The notes under the pieces are model-generated. The model made no database searches and was not told where the DNA came from. It worked only from the letters and a program-made list of their open reading frames with translations. A program made the position numbers and the translations under genes. A stretch of DNA of 64,000 nucleotides. It comes from Toxonevra muliebris (lineage: Eukaryota > Arthropoda > Insecta > Diptera > Pallopteridae). The stretch is from the NCBI GenBank assembly GCA_963691655.1, contig OY829326.1, positions 72,595,235-72,659,234 on the forward strand, in the 5' to 3' direction. This document shows, piece after piece, positions 24,241-36,024 of the stretch; within the stretch, counting starts at the first letter, position 1, and each line of letters begins with the position of its first letter.

Positions 24241-26882
24241 ATTATTTATTTAGTCTATGGAATTTACATCCTTACAGACTAGGTATAACAATTTAACTAA
24301 TAATAATAAATTGAAGTAAAAATTTATACAATAATACAGACTTAATGCTAGATAGTTTCTATGAGAAGCATTTTAAAACTTTTTTTTGCAATTGAAAAAT
24401 CTAAAAAATGTTCTTCAGCGATTCTATTATATATCGTTAAAGCCCTGGTAATGGGTTCATTTGAGGCATAATTAGCTTTGTGGAGATTTACGTTAAATGT
24501 ATGACATAGACGCAAATTCCGTGCAGGTACTTTAAAAATAATCAATTCTAATAAATACGAGCAGTCAATATTGCCACAGATAATGTCATATACAAACATT
24601 AATGAGAGAGTTGCTCTTCTAGTTTCAAGCGATTTTAAGCTCAAAAGCAAGCATCGCGCATTATAGGATGGAAGTGGTTCCACAAAATTGAGGGATCGCA
24701 AAGCGTGTTTAATGAAAATTTTTTGAATAAGCTCGAGACGGTTGGAATGTACAGCATAGAACGGGTTCCAAATAAATGCTGCATATTCTAGCTTTGAGCG
24801 GACAAAAGAACTATATAACAACTTATGTGTATATGGGTCCTTGAACTCAGAACTATTTCGACGAACAAATGCCATAACGGAGTAAGCTTTTGGAATAATG
24901 TAATTGAGATGCTGCACAAATGAAAGGCAAGAGTCAAAAATAACTCCAAGATCCAATATTTCCTTTAGCGAATTTAGACAGTTATTAGCAATACTAAATG
25001 GGGATGAGATTGGGTTGCGCAGTCTAGAGAAGTAATATGCGAACATTTATTATAATTAAGATGTAAATGATTGGCTGTACACCAATTAACAAAATTATTG
25101 AGTTCAGATTGTAAGATGTTGATGTCCGATGAATTTCTAATGGCAAGATATAATTTCAAGTCGTCAGCATATAAAAGATAATTTACTCTAGAGAAACAGT
25201 CCCCCACGTCATTAATAAATAATATGAATAGTAAGGGACCAAGTATACTACCCAGGGGGACACCAGATGTTGCTATGAAAGACTTTGACCTTACTCCATC
25301 AATCAATACATAGCAGCATCTTTGATGAAGGTATGATTTGATCCATTGCAGAAACGTAGAAAGGAAATCCATTTTTTACAGCTTAGAAATTAGAATACTA
25401 TGCGAAATTTTGTCAAAGGCTTTCGAGAAGTCGGTGTATATAGTGTCAACTTGGCAGCCTGATTCAAACGAAGTGATACAATATTTTGTGAAAACTGCAA
25501 GATTCGTTACAGTTGAGCGACCCAACACGAAACCATGTTGATTCGGAGAGATCAATCTTTTTACTGCAAACAATACTTTGTCTTTGACAATGCTTTCAAA
25601 AAGTTTTGATATAGTTGAGAGCTTAGAGATGGGTCTATAACTAGAAATATTACACTTATTACCCTTTTTTAATACAGGCGAAACTAATGCAACTTTCCAT
25701 TTGTCAATAAAAATACCAGTGCTGAGTGATTTATTAAAGATAAGTTTCAATGGCGTAACAAGAGAGTCAGCACACTTTTTTATTAACAATGGCGATACAC
25801 CATCAATATCTAATTTAGAGGAATTTTTAAGATTTATGATCCCATTTATAACATCTGCATCTGTTAGTATTAACAATATTCAACAAATTAGAATCATCCA
25901 CTTCGACTTGAGGATCGAAATTGGCCATGAAATAATCAGAGAAAAGATTAACAGTATCATGGATAGAGTATGATACTTTATCATCCAAGAACATGGAACT
26001 AGGCATACTGTAGCAGGTTTTTTTGCTCTGCACAAAATTCCAGAATGTTTTTGGATCCAATTTAATTGATTTTTCAAATTACATGATATATTGATTGTAT
26101 AAAAATTTATCTAAACAATTAAATTCACGTGAATAATATTCATATTTTGATTTATGAGTGGCATTATTAGTTGCTGGATATAATTTATAAAATTTATTTC
26201 GACAGTTCTTAAGTTTTTTAGGCCAACAGTATACCAGGGCAATTTATAAACTTTTTGTTTCTTAATGCGAACATTTTTAGTAAAAATCTGAAAAACATTT
26301 TTAAGAAATAGTTCAAAGCAGTGAGAGACATTGTTTTGATAAAACATGTACTCCCATTGAATACTGTTTAAAAAGTAATTAATATCATCAAAATTACATA
26401 AATTGAATTTAAAATTACGACTGATATTATCTTGAGGAAGTTTGGGATAAATATAAAATTCAATTTCTAAGAATAATGGGACATGATGCATATCAGAAGA
26501 TGAAATTGGAAAACTACATTTATTTAGTTCATACTTAACATTATCATTAATGAAAATTAGGTCAAGTAATCTATTTAGCTTATTGTGAAACGAATTAATT
26601 TGAACTAAATCTGCAGAAAACAAACTGTCAATAAAATTTATTTCATGTGCATGATTTATATTACTGGGTGTTAATACTGTAGCATTAGATAAGTAGGACC
26701 ACTTAACCATATTTAAATTGTAATCCCCAAATATAACAAGATGACAGTTCTCACCACTATCAGCGGCGGGATGTACGAAGCACATATTTTTAGCATACCT
26801 AATGGACTTGCAACTGATACACTAAGTTGGTCCAAAAGAGTATGAGAGTTATGCAGAGATATTAACGAAGATTGTAACACAC
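24241..26882 (-). pseudogene. LINE retrotransposon, 5'-truncated, ORF2 broken
   Basis: A non-LTR element about 2.6 kb long, read on the minus strand. From its 5' end it has the C-terminal half of an AP-like endonuclease (VIFGDYNLN for the GDFN motif near 26720). A linker follows with WNFVQSKK, then the reverse transcriptase with SSYRPISKLS, LYADDLKLYL, VPLGSILGPLLFILFIN and a DFSKAFDKISH box. The C-terminus contains FVRSKLEYAAFIWNPFYAVHSNR. The frame is interrupted by a TAA at about 25373, by a frameshift near 25035 and by others around 25880-26110, so it is dead, although many blocks are still well preserved. The 3' end carries an AAATAAATAAT tail (24241-24251) like that of the LINE at 29247. 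Confidence 0.85.
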
Positions 26883-29246
26883 TGTAAGTATTCTATTAAT
26901 AAAATTAAATTATAAATAATAAAAAATGATGTTGCCGTATCGAAATTTTAAAAAACTGTATCAAATTTGTAATACAAACCAACCCAGCAAAATATAAAGT
27001 GGCAGCACTAAAGAAGTATTTAGTTCCGTAAAAACCGAACTAGTACACCTAGTTCATACTTGGGAACTGGATATTTGAACTAACTAGTTCAGGAACTACA
27101 CAAGTCTAGTTTTTAATGCGATGCAACTTACAGCCATACCTGAATTGGAGCGTCCGCGTTGTTTATGTCCAAATTTTCTTATACACATACATTTTGTAGT
27201 ACAACTTTGGAAGAAGAAGTGCTTTTAAGGTACAAAAAATTATGAAATTTATGTGATTTTTGTCATAAAAACTTTGTAATGCCATAATTGAATGTAATCT
27301 ATATTCATTTAACTTTTGAACTTATTTTTATAGCCTGATGAAAAACTAAATCTTGCACTCGATATTTTCTTTCGGACTTTAAATAAATTTGGCATTATTT
27401 AAAATAAAAACGAAAAACCTGCGGTTAGCTTTTAAAGAAAAGACACTTTATCACAATGTATTAGAATGTGGTAAAGTGACCGATTTTTTCGTTTTTGTTT
27501 AAAAAAAAAATAATTTTAAAACAGAAAAAATACTCGTGTATTTAATTACTACTTAATTTCAGCTTCCAGTTATTATTGGATTTTTAAAACTATACAAAAT
27601 TGAGAATTCATAACTTTTATCGCTTTGTTACTTCAAAACGCAGAAAATAAGATATTTTAAAAAAATTTACATAAAATGCGTCGTGTTAGAGCAAATCGGA
27701 ATATGCCATTGAGCACAACGTATTTAAATTATGTAGAAAATTATATCATACCTCTTTCGGACTCAAAAAGGTATAATTTTTACATAATTTAGACCATTTC
27801 AAAAAAATGTAAATATCAACACTGATCCATATTGCCGATTTGACTACTGTCGAACTTTTTTGCTTGTATCAGCTGCAAACATCGTGTGTGAAAATTGACC
27901 AGGAAAACTTTTTTTGTTTTTTTTTTTTGAAGTGATAGATTTTCGAGAGAATTAATTGAAAAAGGTGAAAGTTTTTATATTAAGCCAATATATGGTTGGA
28001 AACAATTTTTTTTGTTATTCTCAAAATGGCATTATTTTCCAGATATGAGACACATCATATCACCGGAATAAGACGCCACTTAACTACTGTTTTGATCCAT
28101 TTTTTTGTATTTTTAGACATATCAACCTTTACATAATCAGCGGACTACGATTAAAAGAACTTTAAAATCTTACCTAAGCATCGATTTTCTTAATTTAATC
28201 TGCAATTGAAATCGTTGGTGAAAGTTGGCAAAAATATACGAAATTTTTCTTTTGTATATCTAATATGAATATGAATGTGAATATTTAAAAACATTTTGAA
28301 GTAAAAGCATTTAAAAAAAAATGTGTTTTATTTTACATTTCCTTCTTTTTCAATCTTTACTTCCCTTCCAACTAATTTCCTTATACATGAAGCATAACTT
28401 ATTCGTATAACATCAGCAAAAATATGTAGTGTACTTTTAGGAGTATTGATGGCATGAAAAATAAGGAAGGAGTAACATATAGTGTAATATAGTACGAGAA
28501 TATGAAGTATGTAGTAATGAATTTACATATTTATATACAACTACAAGATTGTAACATATCAACTACATGTTTATGCTTACAACTACAAGTATATGTGAGA
28601 GTGTGTGTGTGTAATAATGAATTTTTAATGCTTTTTAGCTGCAAGGATTTTAGTAAGTTTGTGAGTGTGTGCCACAAGAATTTTAAATTAAATTAAGTAC
28701 GATTACATTTTAAAGTCGTATTTTTAAATAAATTTAAGTTAATATATGAAAATGTTTTTAATCAATTTGTTTCATAAGTTTTGCATATATTTGTTTCTTT
28801 TTTCATAATTGAAATTTATTCATAATTTAATTAGCTTGCCAATGTGCGGTTTCAAGTTGCCTTTGAAAATGGTTAATTAACATTTTTGCGGTTTTTATTC
28901 ATATAATTACATGTGCGAATATTGAAAGGAAAAACGCTAATAAAGATTGTTATTTATTTCTTTTTATTGTAGAAAATAAATTACGGATTTGTGCCACCAC
29001 TATTGAAAAAAAGTAAGCAATCCATGTTAGACTAGAGATCGAATGTATAACCTGGTCAGTTGACGCTAAGTGATTAATATGCAGAAATAAGCTTGCAATA
29101 TTTTGCAGATGTAAATATTTGCTGTCTTTTATAATTGTTTCCTTTTCAGTAAAAAAGGATGTTAACAACCAAACCAGAAAAAAATCTAAAAAACTTTTCC
29201 CTATATGAAAAGAAATTTATCTAAAATATAAAAAATGTTACTTGGA
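26883..29246. other. Non-coding stretch, no gene recognised
   Basis: At 27030-27105 the words GAACTAGT, ACTAGTTCAGG and AGTTCATACTTGGGAACTGG repeat and resemble those at 24050-24130. From 27120 to 29246 the sequence is AT-rich with a short (TG)n at 28600. I see no exon or element boundary I can defend. Confidence 0.35.
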
Positions 29247-29548
29247 TTATTTATTTCAAAGCATTCCTAATGCCACAAGATTTACATCTTATATATTACA
29301 GGCATTAGTTACATATATGAATTTTTAAGATTAGATTTAAGTAAAAATAAAACAATTTAACAAGTAAAAAGGGCAGTAAGAATTATGCAATACATACAAT
29401 ATCAACAAAATTAATTAAATTACAAAAAATATCTTTAATTTTACTTTTATTTAACAATTAGCAAAAGGTCAATATATGGGGTGACAAAGAAAATCAAAAA
29501 TTAAATAAAGAATAATAGCAATAGTTTAGTATTCAAAAGTTTAAGAGT

Positions 29549-32392
29549 TTACTCATTCAAAAATTTTAACAAACTTACTCTGAATTGCAATGCGTTGCCA
29601 ATAAGCTGCAAGTGGTTTGTTAACGAGTTCCATAGACGGATGGCATACATAAAAAATTGACGCTCAGAAGTCAGACATGAATAAGATGGTATTAAAATTT
29701 GTTTCCCACGTAATGATTTCATGAAAGTCAGTCGCTTGTATAGATAACATGGTTCCTTGGTATATATGATCTTGTGCAACAGGAGAATTGTTCGAAATTT
29801 TAAGAGATTGTCAAAAGTGGTGTTAAAAATTTGTATGGCATATTTCGAAACATGGCTTCTACGACTCAGTCCAAATACATATCTCGTTATATTATTATAT
29901 ACCACTTTAAGCTTGGTTTTACTAACGGTGTCACAATTTGCAAATATCTCGCAGCCATATAATAGGACAGGAACAAGATACGTTTTTGCGAGCAGAAGCC
30001 TGATTTTTAATGGTGTAAAGTACTGTACGGACCAAAGATTACGGAGTCTACCATATACTCTCCCAATAGCACAAGAGATTTGATTGTCCCAAGTCAAATT
30101 TCCGTTGAAAATAATACCTAGATTGTTGGCCTTATTAACATAGTCAATTTCTATTCCGTCAAAGTTCAAGGTCGGTAGGTTACTAATATCAATAAGTTTC
30201 TTACAAACAACCAAACATTTGGATTTTGTCGGATTTATGCTCAAACCATTTCTGAGTGTCCAGTTTTTTACTATATCTAAGTCTTTATTGAAGTCAATTA
30301 TGCGGCTATATAATGAGTCACGATCAGTACTAGTATATAGTTGTACATCATCAGCATATATGTGTATTTTGCAGGTTTGGAGTGATTTGGGCAAGTCATT
30401 GATGTACATTATAAACAAAAGAGGTCCTAATACAGAACCCTGAGGAACACCTTTAGTAACAAATAGTGGGTCTGACATAATGTCACCCACACATACAGAT
30501 TGTGATCTTTTATATAAATACGATTTAACTAAATTAACTGCTGACGAGGAAAAACAAAAAACATTTAACAATTTCTGACACAATACTTCATGATTTACAG
30601 TGTCAAAAGCTTTTGAGTGGTCAAGTAAGGTAAGTATCATTATTTCGTTCTTTTCAATAGCACAGCGAATATCTTCCGAGACGTCAATAAGTGCTGTAAT
30701 ACTGCTATGTTTTGGTCTAAAGCCAGACTGTTTACTAGTGATTAGCGAATTTTTTTCAAGAAATAGATTGATTTGATAGGACATTATTGATTCCAATGCT
30801 TTAGAAAAGTAAGGCAGTATAGATATTGGTCGATAATCACTATTATTCTTAGGCACGGGTATGACTTTTGCTATTTTCCAACATTTTGGAAAAATAGAGG
30901 TCATAAGCACAGTATTGAATACATGTGTTATTATAGGTAATATAATTGGTAATAATGCTTTTACAAAAATAGGATGGACTAAGTCAAGACCAGTGGCATT
31001 CGATTTTATAGACAAAAAAGCCTGAAGCACATCACATTGATCAACATTATTAAAGCTAAAAGTATTTCCCGAGTTTAAGACATTGGTAGTACTATAGAAG
31101 TTATTATTGTCCAAAGGTTTAACTGGAATGTCTGTAAACTTAAAGTTAATATAATTTAAATCATTTTTGGTGACTATTTGCTTTGGTAATGTTTTGCTGC
31201 TAATGCCAATATCACGAACATGTTTCCAAGTTTCTTTACTGGAAACAGATTCTCTAAATCGCGATTCATAATATTTTGTTTTTGCACCCTTTATCTCTTT
31301 TACCACAGCTGCCCTGGATGTAGTAAATTCAATATATAACTCTGGTGTTTTATACCTTTTCCAGCGGTTGTATTTAAGGTTGCGTATACTAATCAACATT
31401 TTTATGTTGCGATTAAACCACGGACGTTGAGTATGTTTAACTGTCCTCGTTTTAAGGGGAACAAAGGTATCAAAAAGTCTATTTATGTGGTGTTGTAGAA
31501 AACATGTCTGGTCATCTACAGAAGCCATACTATAAATTACAGACCAGTCAATACCCGCAATCTCATCTTTCAATAAACCATAGTTAATATTTTTGAAGTC
31601 TCTGTAATTGTATGGTTGGGAATTATTACTAAGTTCAAAGTCATAAATTAATAAAATAATATCGTGTCTTGAGAATTCAGGTGCAGAGATTTGGTCATAA
31701 AGTAGGATTTTAGATTTTTTATTAATAAAGAAAAGATCTAAAAGACTATTTGAAGTTTTAGTAAAATGAGTTGGAGTGGTATTATTGGTCGGGAAGAGTC
31801 CTAAAGTTTGCATACTGTCAATTAAGTGATTTTCAATGAGTATGTTACTGTTGAAGTCGCCGCATATTATAATGTTCGTATAGTTCAATGTTAAGTTCTC
31901 AATTATGTCAATAAATGGTAATAAGTCAATTGATCTATTAGGTCTGTAGACACACCCAACTAGAGCTTTATTCGACTTATTACTAACTTCTAAAAATAAA
32001 TATTCAATGCTATTACCAGATTGAGACTTGCAGACTTGTTTACAAGCAATAAAGTTTTTTACAAAAATAGCCACACCTCCAGCATGACTGTCCCTATCCG
32101 ACCGAAAGAGTTGATAGCCTTTGACCTTAAATAAATCATCACACATCGTCATAGAAAACCATGTTTCTGATATGCATATTATGTCAATATTTGAACCTTC
32201 AAAAATTAGTCTAAAATCGTCAATTTTCCTTACGAGACTTTGCGCATTTAGATGACAAATGTTTAGACCAGACTTCTGTTTGCTCAGAATACGAATCATA
32301 TTGAATGTGCCGTCTGTGGAACTATTCTGTCTATAGTTTCGCATATTTAAAAAATTTACCTTTAGCAACGCATGCTTCAGAATATATCTCAC
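29549..32392 (-). CDS. LINE ORF2 protein: endonuclease and reverse transcriptase, intact
   Basis: An uninterrupted 947-codon frame encoding the polyprotein that nicks the target DNA and copies the element RNA by target-primed reverse transcription. The endonuclease domain (about residues 40-260) has GLNICHLNAQSL, the catalytic ICISETWF, HAGGVAIFV, ICGDFN and SRHDIILL. The reverse transcriptase (about residues 480-740) has SDYRPISILPYFSKALE, SGFRPKHSS, DHSKAFDTVNH, GVPQGSVLGPLLFIMYIN and the catalytic YADD at residues 679-682. After it come INPTKSKCL and a C-terminal region with VLLYGCEIFANC. There is no RNase H and no obvious C-terminal zinc knuckle. The start may not be the first Met, since ORF2 overlaps the tail of ORF1 in another frame. 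No damage is visible, so the insertion is recent. The clade is in the Jockey/CR1 group, not resolved further. Confidence 0.9.
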   Translation of the reverse strand: MRYILKHALLKVNFLNMRNYRQNSSTDGTFNMIRILSKQKSGLNICHLNAQSLVRKIDDFRLIFEGSNIDIICISETWFSMTMCDDLFKVKGYQLFRSDRDSHAGGVAIFVKNFIACKQVCKSQSGNSIEYLFLEVSNKSNKALVGCVYRPNRSIDLLPFIDIIENLTLNYTNIIICGDFNSNILIENHLIDSMQTLGLFPTNNTTPTHFTKTSNSLLDLFFINKKSKILLYDQISAPEFSRHDIILLIYDFELSNNSQPYNYRDFKNINYGLLKDEIAGIDWSVIYSMASVDDQTCFLQHHINRLFDTFVPLKTRTVKHTQRPWFNRNIKMLISIRNLKYNRWKRYKTPELYIEFTTSRAAVVKEIKGAKTKYYESRFRESVSSKETWKHVRDIGISSKTLPKQIVTKNDLNYINFKFTDIPVKPLDNNNFYSTTNVLNSGNTFSFNNVDQCDVLQAFLSIKSNATGLDLVHPIFVKALLPIILPIITHVFNTVLMTSIFPKCWKIAKVIPVPKNNSDYRPISILPYFSKALESIMSYQINLFLEKNSLITSKQSGFRPKHSSITALIDVSEDIRCAIEKNEIMILTLLDHSKAFDTVNHEVLCQKLLNVFCFSSSAVNLVKSYLYKRSQSVCVGDIMSDPLFVTKGVPQGSVLGPLLFIMYINDLPKSLQTCKIHIYADDVQLYTSTDRDSLYSRIIDFNKDLDIVKNWTLRNGLSINPTKSKCLVVCKKLIDISNLPTLNFDGIEIDYVNKANNLGIIFNGNLTWDNQISCAIGRVYGRLRNLWSVQYFTPLKIRLLLAKTYLVPVLLYGCEIFANCDTVSKTKLKVVYNNITRYVFGLSRRSHVSKYAIQIFNTTFDNLLKFRTILLLHKIIYTKEPCYLYKRLTFMKSLRGKQILIPSYSCLTSERQFFMYAIRLWNSLTNHLQLIGNALQFRVSLLKFLNE

Positions 32393-32490
32393 GTGTTATG
32401 TTATTGAAGTTTGCTTTTGTCATATTTGGGATAAAGTTTTTGAATGAGTAATTGTAAAAGTTAAATATAAAATAATATAAAAGGGATTAC
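32350..32490 (-). pseudogene. C-terminal remnant of LINE ORF1
   Basis: An open frame without a start codon, in a different phase from ORF2. It reads YSFKNFIPNMTKANF, then ITREIYSEACVAKGKFF and KYAKL before a stop, just inside the start of ORF2. Its position fits the end of a LINE ORF1 (nucleic-acid-binding protein); there is too little sequence to see a domain. Confidence 0.45.
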
Positions 32491-32500
32491 TCCCTTAAAA

Positions 32501-33049
32501 GTTTTTCTTTCAAAAATTAAACAAATACCTAACCTCCAAAGAGTTTTTTCGTAAAATCTATTGATCTTTTGGTGGTATCAAATTGAAATTTTCTTTATTT
32601 CATTTATCTCTTGCATAATACAGTGCAGTGTATAATTATACTCACAATGATTGATCGAATTTACATGGGAAGCCAAAAAGTATGCTAAGCTTTTTATGTT
32701 TTGTTGACTAATAAAAAATGAGCTCAAAATCTTGCGAGACTTTAGGCAGCGTAGGTATTTCACTAATTTTTAAAGAATTCACCGAAATATAAATTCGGAA
32801 TATTTATTTATATAAAAAAAAGTTCTACTAAATTCATTATCTGCCGGCAGTTATCATGAGACTGAGCTACATTTTTTATTGCCATTTAACACACAAGAGA
32901 TACTTCTATTTTGTTGATTGGGAAAGGAAGATATTTAGGTGGTAAGTGCAAGAGTAGCTGTGAACGTCAAGCATTGCGACCTTTAAGATATTTTATACCA
33001 AAGTCCCAAATTATGAAAGAAAGAAAGGAATAACGATAGATACGAAACA
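32501..33049. other. Non-coding stretch, nothing recognised
   Basis: AT-rich spacer between the LINE and the SINE with no element ends or coding sense. Confidence 0.4.
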
Positions 33050-33310
33050 ATAACCTAGCCGGGCACCGAGCCCCAAAGACAAGAGCCTGCCGCTAAACCA
33101 TCAAGGCAGTGGATGAACCTATAGTTTAACGCCGGTTTCGAATGGCGGTGTGGCAATTTGTTAGCTCTTGGTGGTGTACTTTCTTATAGTTCTTATTCAC
33201 TTCATATCGATAGTGAATATAAGAAGGTTATGCGAACTAATAATAGAACCCACAACCTTCCTGGTGATAGTTTAGTGTGCTACTTACTGGACTATTGAGG
33301 TCATAAGAAT
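33050..33310 (-). repeat. tRNA-derived SINE, copy 1
   Basis: On the minus strand the segment starts with a tRNA-like head: an A-box-like TAGTCCAGTAAGTAGCA near 33285, and a B-box-like GGTTGTGGGTTCTATTA near 33250. It is followed by a body containing CGCCATTCGAAACCGGCG, which folds as a small hairpin. The body (GTTTAACGCCG...CGGCGGTGTGGCAAT on the plus strand) is shared with 41385-41620. The internal pol III promoter boxes are the usual origin of SINE transcription. A GGGCTCGGTGCCC block near 33068 could come from a second tRNA-like unit. Confidence 0.6.
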
Positions 33311-34161
33311 CAGGGAAAACATTTTTAAGAAAAAAAATACTGATATCAAAAAAAAAAAAACAAAAAAAAATCATAATCATCAGTCACAGGAGTCGAAAAT
33401 AAGTATTTAGACATCGGCTTTGTACTTACAAATGTTTGATCTCATAAGATCAAAATTTATTACAAAGTGTAAACACTGGTTTGCCCAGCGAGGACTTTAC
33501 TCGTCTATGATAGCACTTTCATCACATAATTTGCTGTGCTACACAGATTAAATATCATTTAATAAAGACTGTAAAACATTCAATGGCTTCTTACAGGTCG
33601 CGACACAGCAAATTAGCCTCTCTAACAATCTGCATTGACTCGTATGTAGTTGACTCAAGAAAAAACCTTTAGACTCTAGAGTATAGTGTCCCTTTTGTTT
33701 ATTTTATCATGAAATAAGTTTTAAGTCATTTGGTCCAATAATGCTTTCATTTGAACTTAGAACCTATGCATTTAAAAAGTTAATTAGAAAATTAAGGGAC
33801 TCTTTTCTCGATATAATGTTACATTTTTAGTGCGAAGGCTGTGAAATTTCGTGTTCTTTTCTGAAAAATAGACTGCCTTTTTAGAGGGTATTGATTTCTA
33901 AAAATGTAGCATACCTGCAAAGTACGTTTGGCTACAAACGTTAAAATGGGCTTGGATATTTAAATATTCATAACAATATATTACTTTCTGTGTAAATGAA
34001 TTACTCGCAATTTTTTTTTAAAAAAGCCTCGCAGATTATTATAAATTAATAATAGGTTAAAAAAACTATCTAAGAATTTTTTATTATATTTCACGCTTCA
34101 TTGCTTTGGTTAAAAGTTTGTACATTCAATATTTTGAATAATGAAAGAATTTTATTCAAAA
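33311..34161. other. Non-coding stretch, nothing recognised
   Basis: AT-rich, with a poly-A run at 33349-33370 and no coding sense. An ACTGATATCA word at 33339 recurs at 34853, next to a solo transposon end, so this may be the other edge of a decayed element. Confidence 0.3.
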
Positions 34162-34761
34162 TAGAGTTCGACTGAACGTCAATTTTTTGGCCGAAGCCGA
34201 ACCGATCTTCGGCCAAAGCCGAAGACCGAACCGAATATTTGAACAGAAACTGAATTATAAAAAGTATAAAAATAAATCATTAATTTTTAATTTTTAAATG
34301 ATAAATTTGGCCTAATTTGAAATACAAATGTTATGTATATTATTTAAATTAAATTTTTTTATTTTTATAATAGTATCACGTTTAAAATTCAGAGCGTTGA
34401 CTTACAAAAAACCACAAATTTTTATATTTCATTGAATACAAAATACAAACACTAAAAAAAAAAATATTATTGTTAATCAAAGTTAAATAACTGTATATTA
34501 TAGTGCAAAAATAACAAATTTTCGGCATTTGTACCAAGCAATTGACAAACCCTATGTTTATAAAGCTGGCCTGCAGCACTAAAGAGTTGCTAATTAGCAA
34601 CACTAGATGGAGGAGCGATAAGATTTTGGGTTGCAATTATTTTTAACCATAATTTCTGGCTGTAGTGCCAATATTTTTGTGTTCGGCTATTGTTCGGCCA
34701 AATTTTGGCCGAAGCCGAACACCAATTTTATGGCCGAAGCCGAACGTTCGGTCGAACTCTA
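34162..34761. mobile_element. 600-bp hAT-type MITE with perfect 8-bp target duplication
   Basis: The left end is TAGAGTTCGACTGAACGT and the right end, reverse-complemented, is TAGAGTTCGACCGAACGT, 18 bp with one mismatch. ATTCAAAA stands directly outside both ends (34154-34161 and 34762-34769), an exact 8-bp duplication. Just inside each end the word GGCCGAAGCCGAA, or close variants, is repeated four to five times, as expected of subterminal transposase-binding sites. There is no coding capacity. Confidence 0.85.
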
Positions 34762-34789
34762 ATTCAAAATAATGACATCTCATTCGAAA

Positions 34790-34860
34790 GCCCAATAAAA
34801 AAATATTTCGGTCTTTCTGGGGGGGTTTTAACTCCTCCCCCCAAACTTCCGCCACTGATA
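34790..34860. mobile_element. Solo end of a GTGGCGG-type transposon
   Basis: CTTCCGCCACTGATA at 34845-34859, preceded by C-rich and G-rich tracts, matches the right ends of the elements at 1011-2399 and 36025-37114. No matching left end is present nearby. Confidence 0.4.
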
Positions 34861-36024
34861 TCAGTATTTTTTTTAGTTTTTTCATAAACTTAATCTTTCT
34901 TAATCTCAATAAAAAGAAGTTTCGGAAACGCTGACATTTACTTTTGTCATCGCACGTAATTCTAAACTTTTAGCTCGATTAGGTAGAATACACGCTTCAA
35001 TGTGCACAAATCAGTCAAGAGAAAAATATATAAGGTTAAAGAGAGAAAATAAAGATTAAACAAAAAAATACAATTACAAAATGCGCGACTAATATGAAAA
35101 ATCAAGAACAAAAAAATATGAAATAAAAAAATTAGCTAATTACTACTAAAAAAAATAATGATAAACGTTGCGCATGCTCTGTCGCTATTGACAGCACGTG
35201 CTGTCATTTATTATTCTTTATATACATACATTGCAATTAAATTTAAGTGAAAAAATTTGTTAAAATTTGGTTATTGACAATAAAATAAAATAACTGGGAA
35301 TTAGTTAATTTATGTGGGAAAGAATATATAGAAAAAAAGTCTCAAAGTGCCCATTAATCAGATAAAACTGTCACGCTTCTATAGCAATACGTATAAGGAA
35401 ATGAAGACTTGTAAGGAAAAGTTGGTCGTAAACCAAATGATGAATAAGGAATCAAAGAATTTAAATTTGCATTTGACTAACAGTTTATTCTTATCCGTCA
35501 TGTTTGCAAAGAGCTGTTCAGTTGTATCTGTCTCTTTTTTTCGCACGTAATTTAGTGCAATAGCATTTTGTCACTGGTATAGAATTGCCGAAAATTACTT
35601 AGTTGGACTATAACCGGCAAGACCGCCAGTGAATTTTTCTCATATCGTTTGTAAAAATACTTTAAAGATGCACATAGAAAAAATACATATACTCAGATAG
35701 GAACATTCCGTTAATCCTCTTTGAGACTATAAGTCTAAAGGATGCATTTTCATGAGATACGGTGAATAATCAAAAAGTTATCGCTTGATTAACCCCAAGT
35801 ACGGCAAGATTCTGTTCAGCTGTGATGCAATTTTTATAGAAGATTCATTCAAGAGTAAACAAGACCGATGATGCTGTTCTTCCAATCACATTAGAGCAAT
35901 AATTGCTGAAAATCTCCATGAAGTGTAGGCCCGAATCCTAAAAAAGATACTATAACATTTATATTGAGCCATTTTCATCTGCTGCACCGATGACAATAAA
36001 ATTTCGAGCTCGAATATGTATTCG
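34861..36024. other. Non-coding stretch, nothing recognised
   Basis: AT-rich sequence with a small inverted repeat around 35195-35210 (GACAGCACGTGCTGTC). No exon or element boundary was identified. Confidence 0.35.

Larger units (their letters stand above)
29247..32500 (-). mobile_element. LINE retrotransposon, 5'-truncated with intact ORF2
   Basis: The full insertion runs from an ORF1 remnant (about 32500 to 32340, a frame ending KGKFFKYAKL and stop) through ORF2 (29549-32392) and a 3' untranslated region of about 300 bp. It ends in GAAATAAATAAT at 29247-29257. ORF1 overlaps the start of ORF2, a common LINE layout. Most of ORF1 and the 5' promoter are gone, so this copy probably cannot mobilise itself, although its ORF2 is complete. 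A clear target-site duplication was not found. Confidence 0.8.

Noticed and set aside
34643..34909. 88-codon minus-strand frame with repeated FGFGHKIG/RTIAEH words
   Set aside because: It is a translation of the GGCCGAAGCCGAA subterminal repeats of the hAT MITE.
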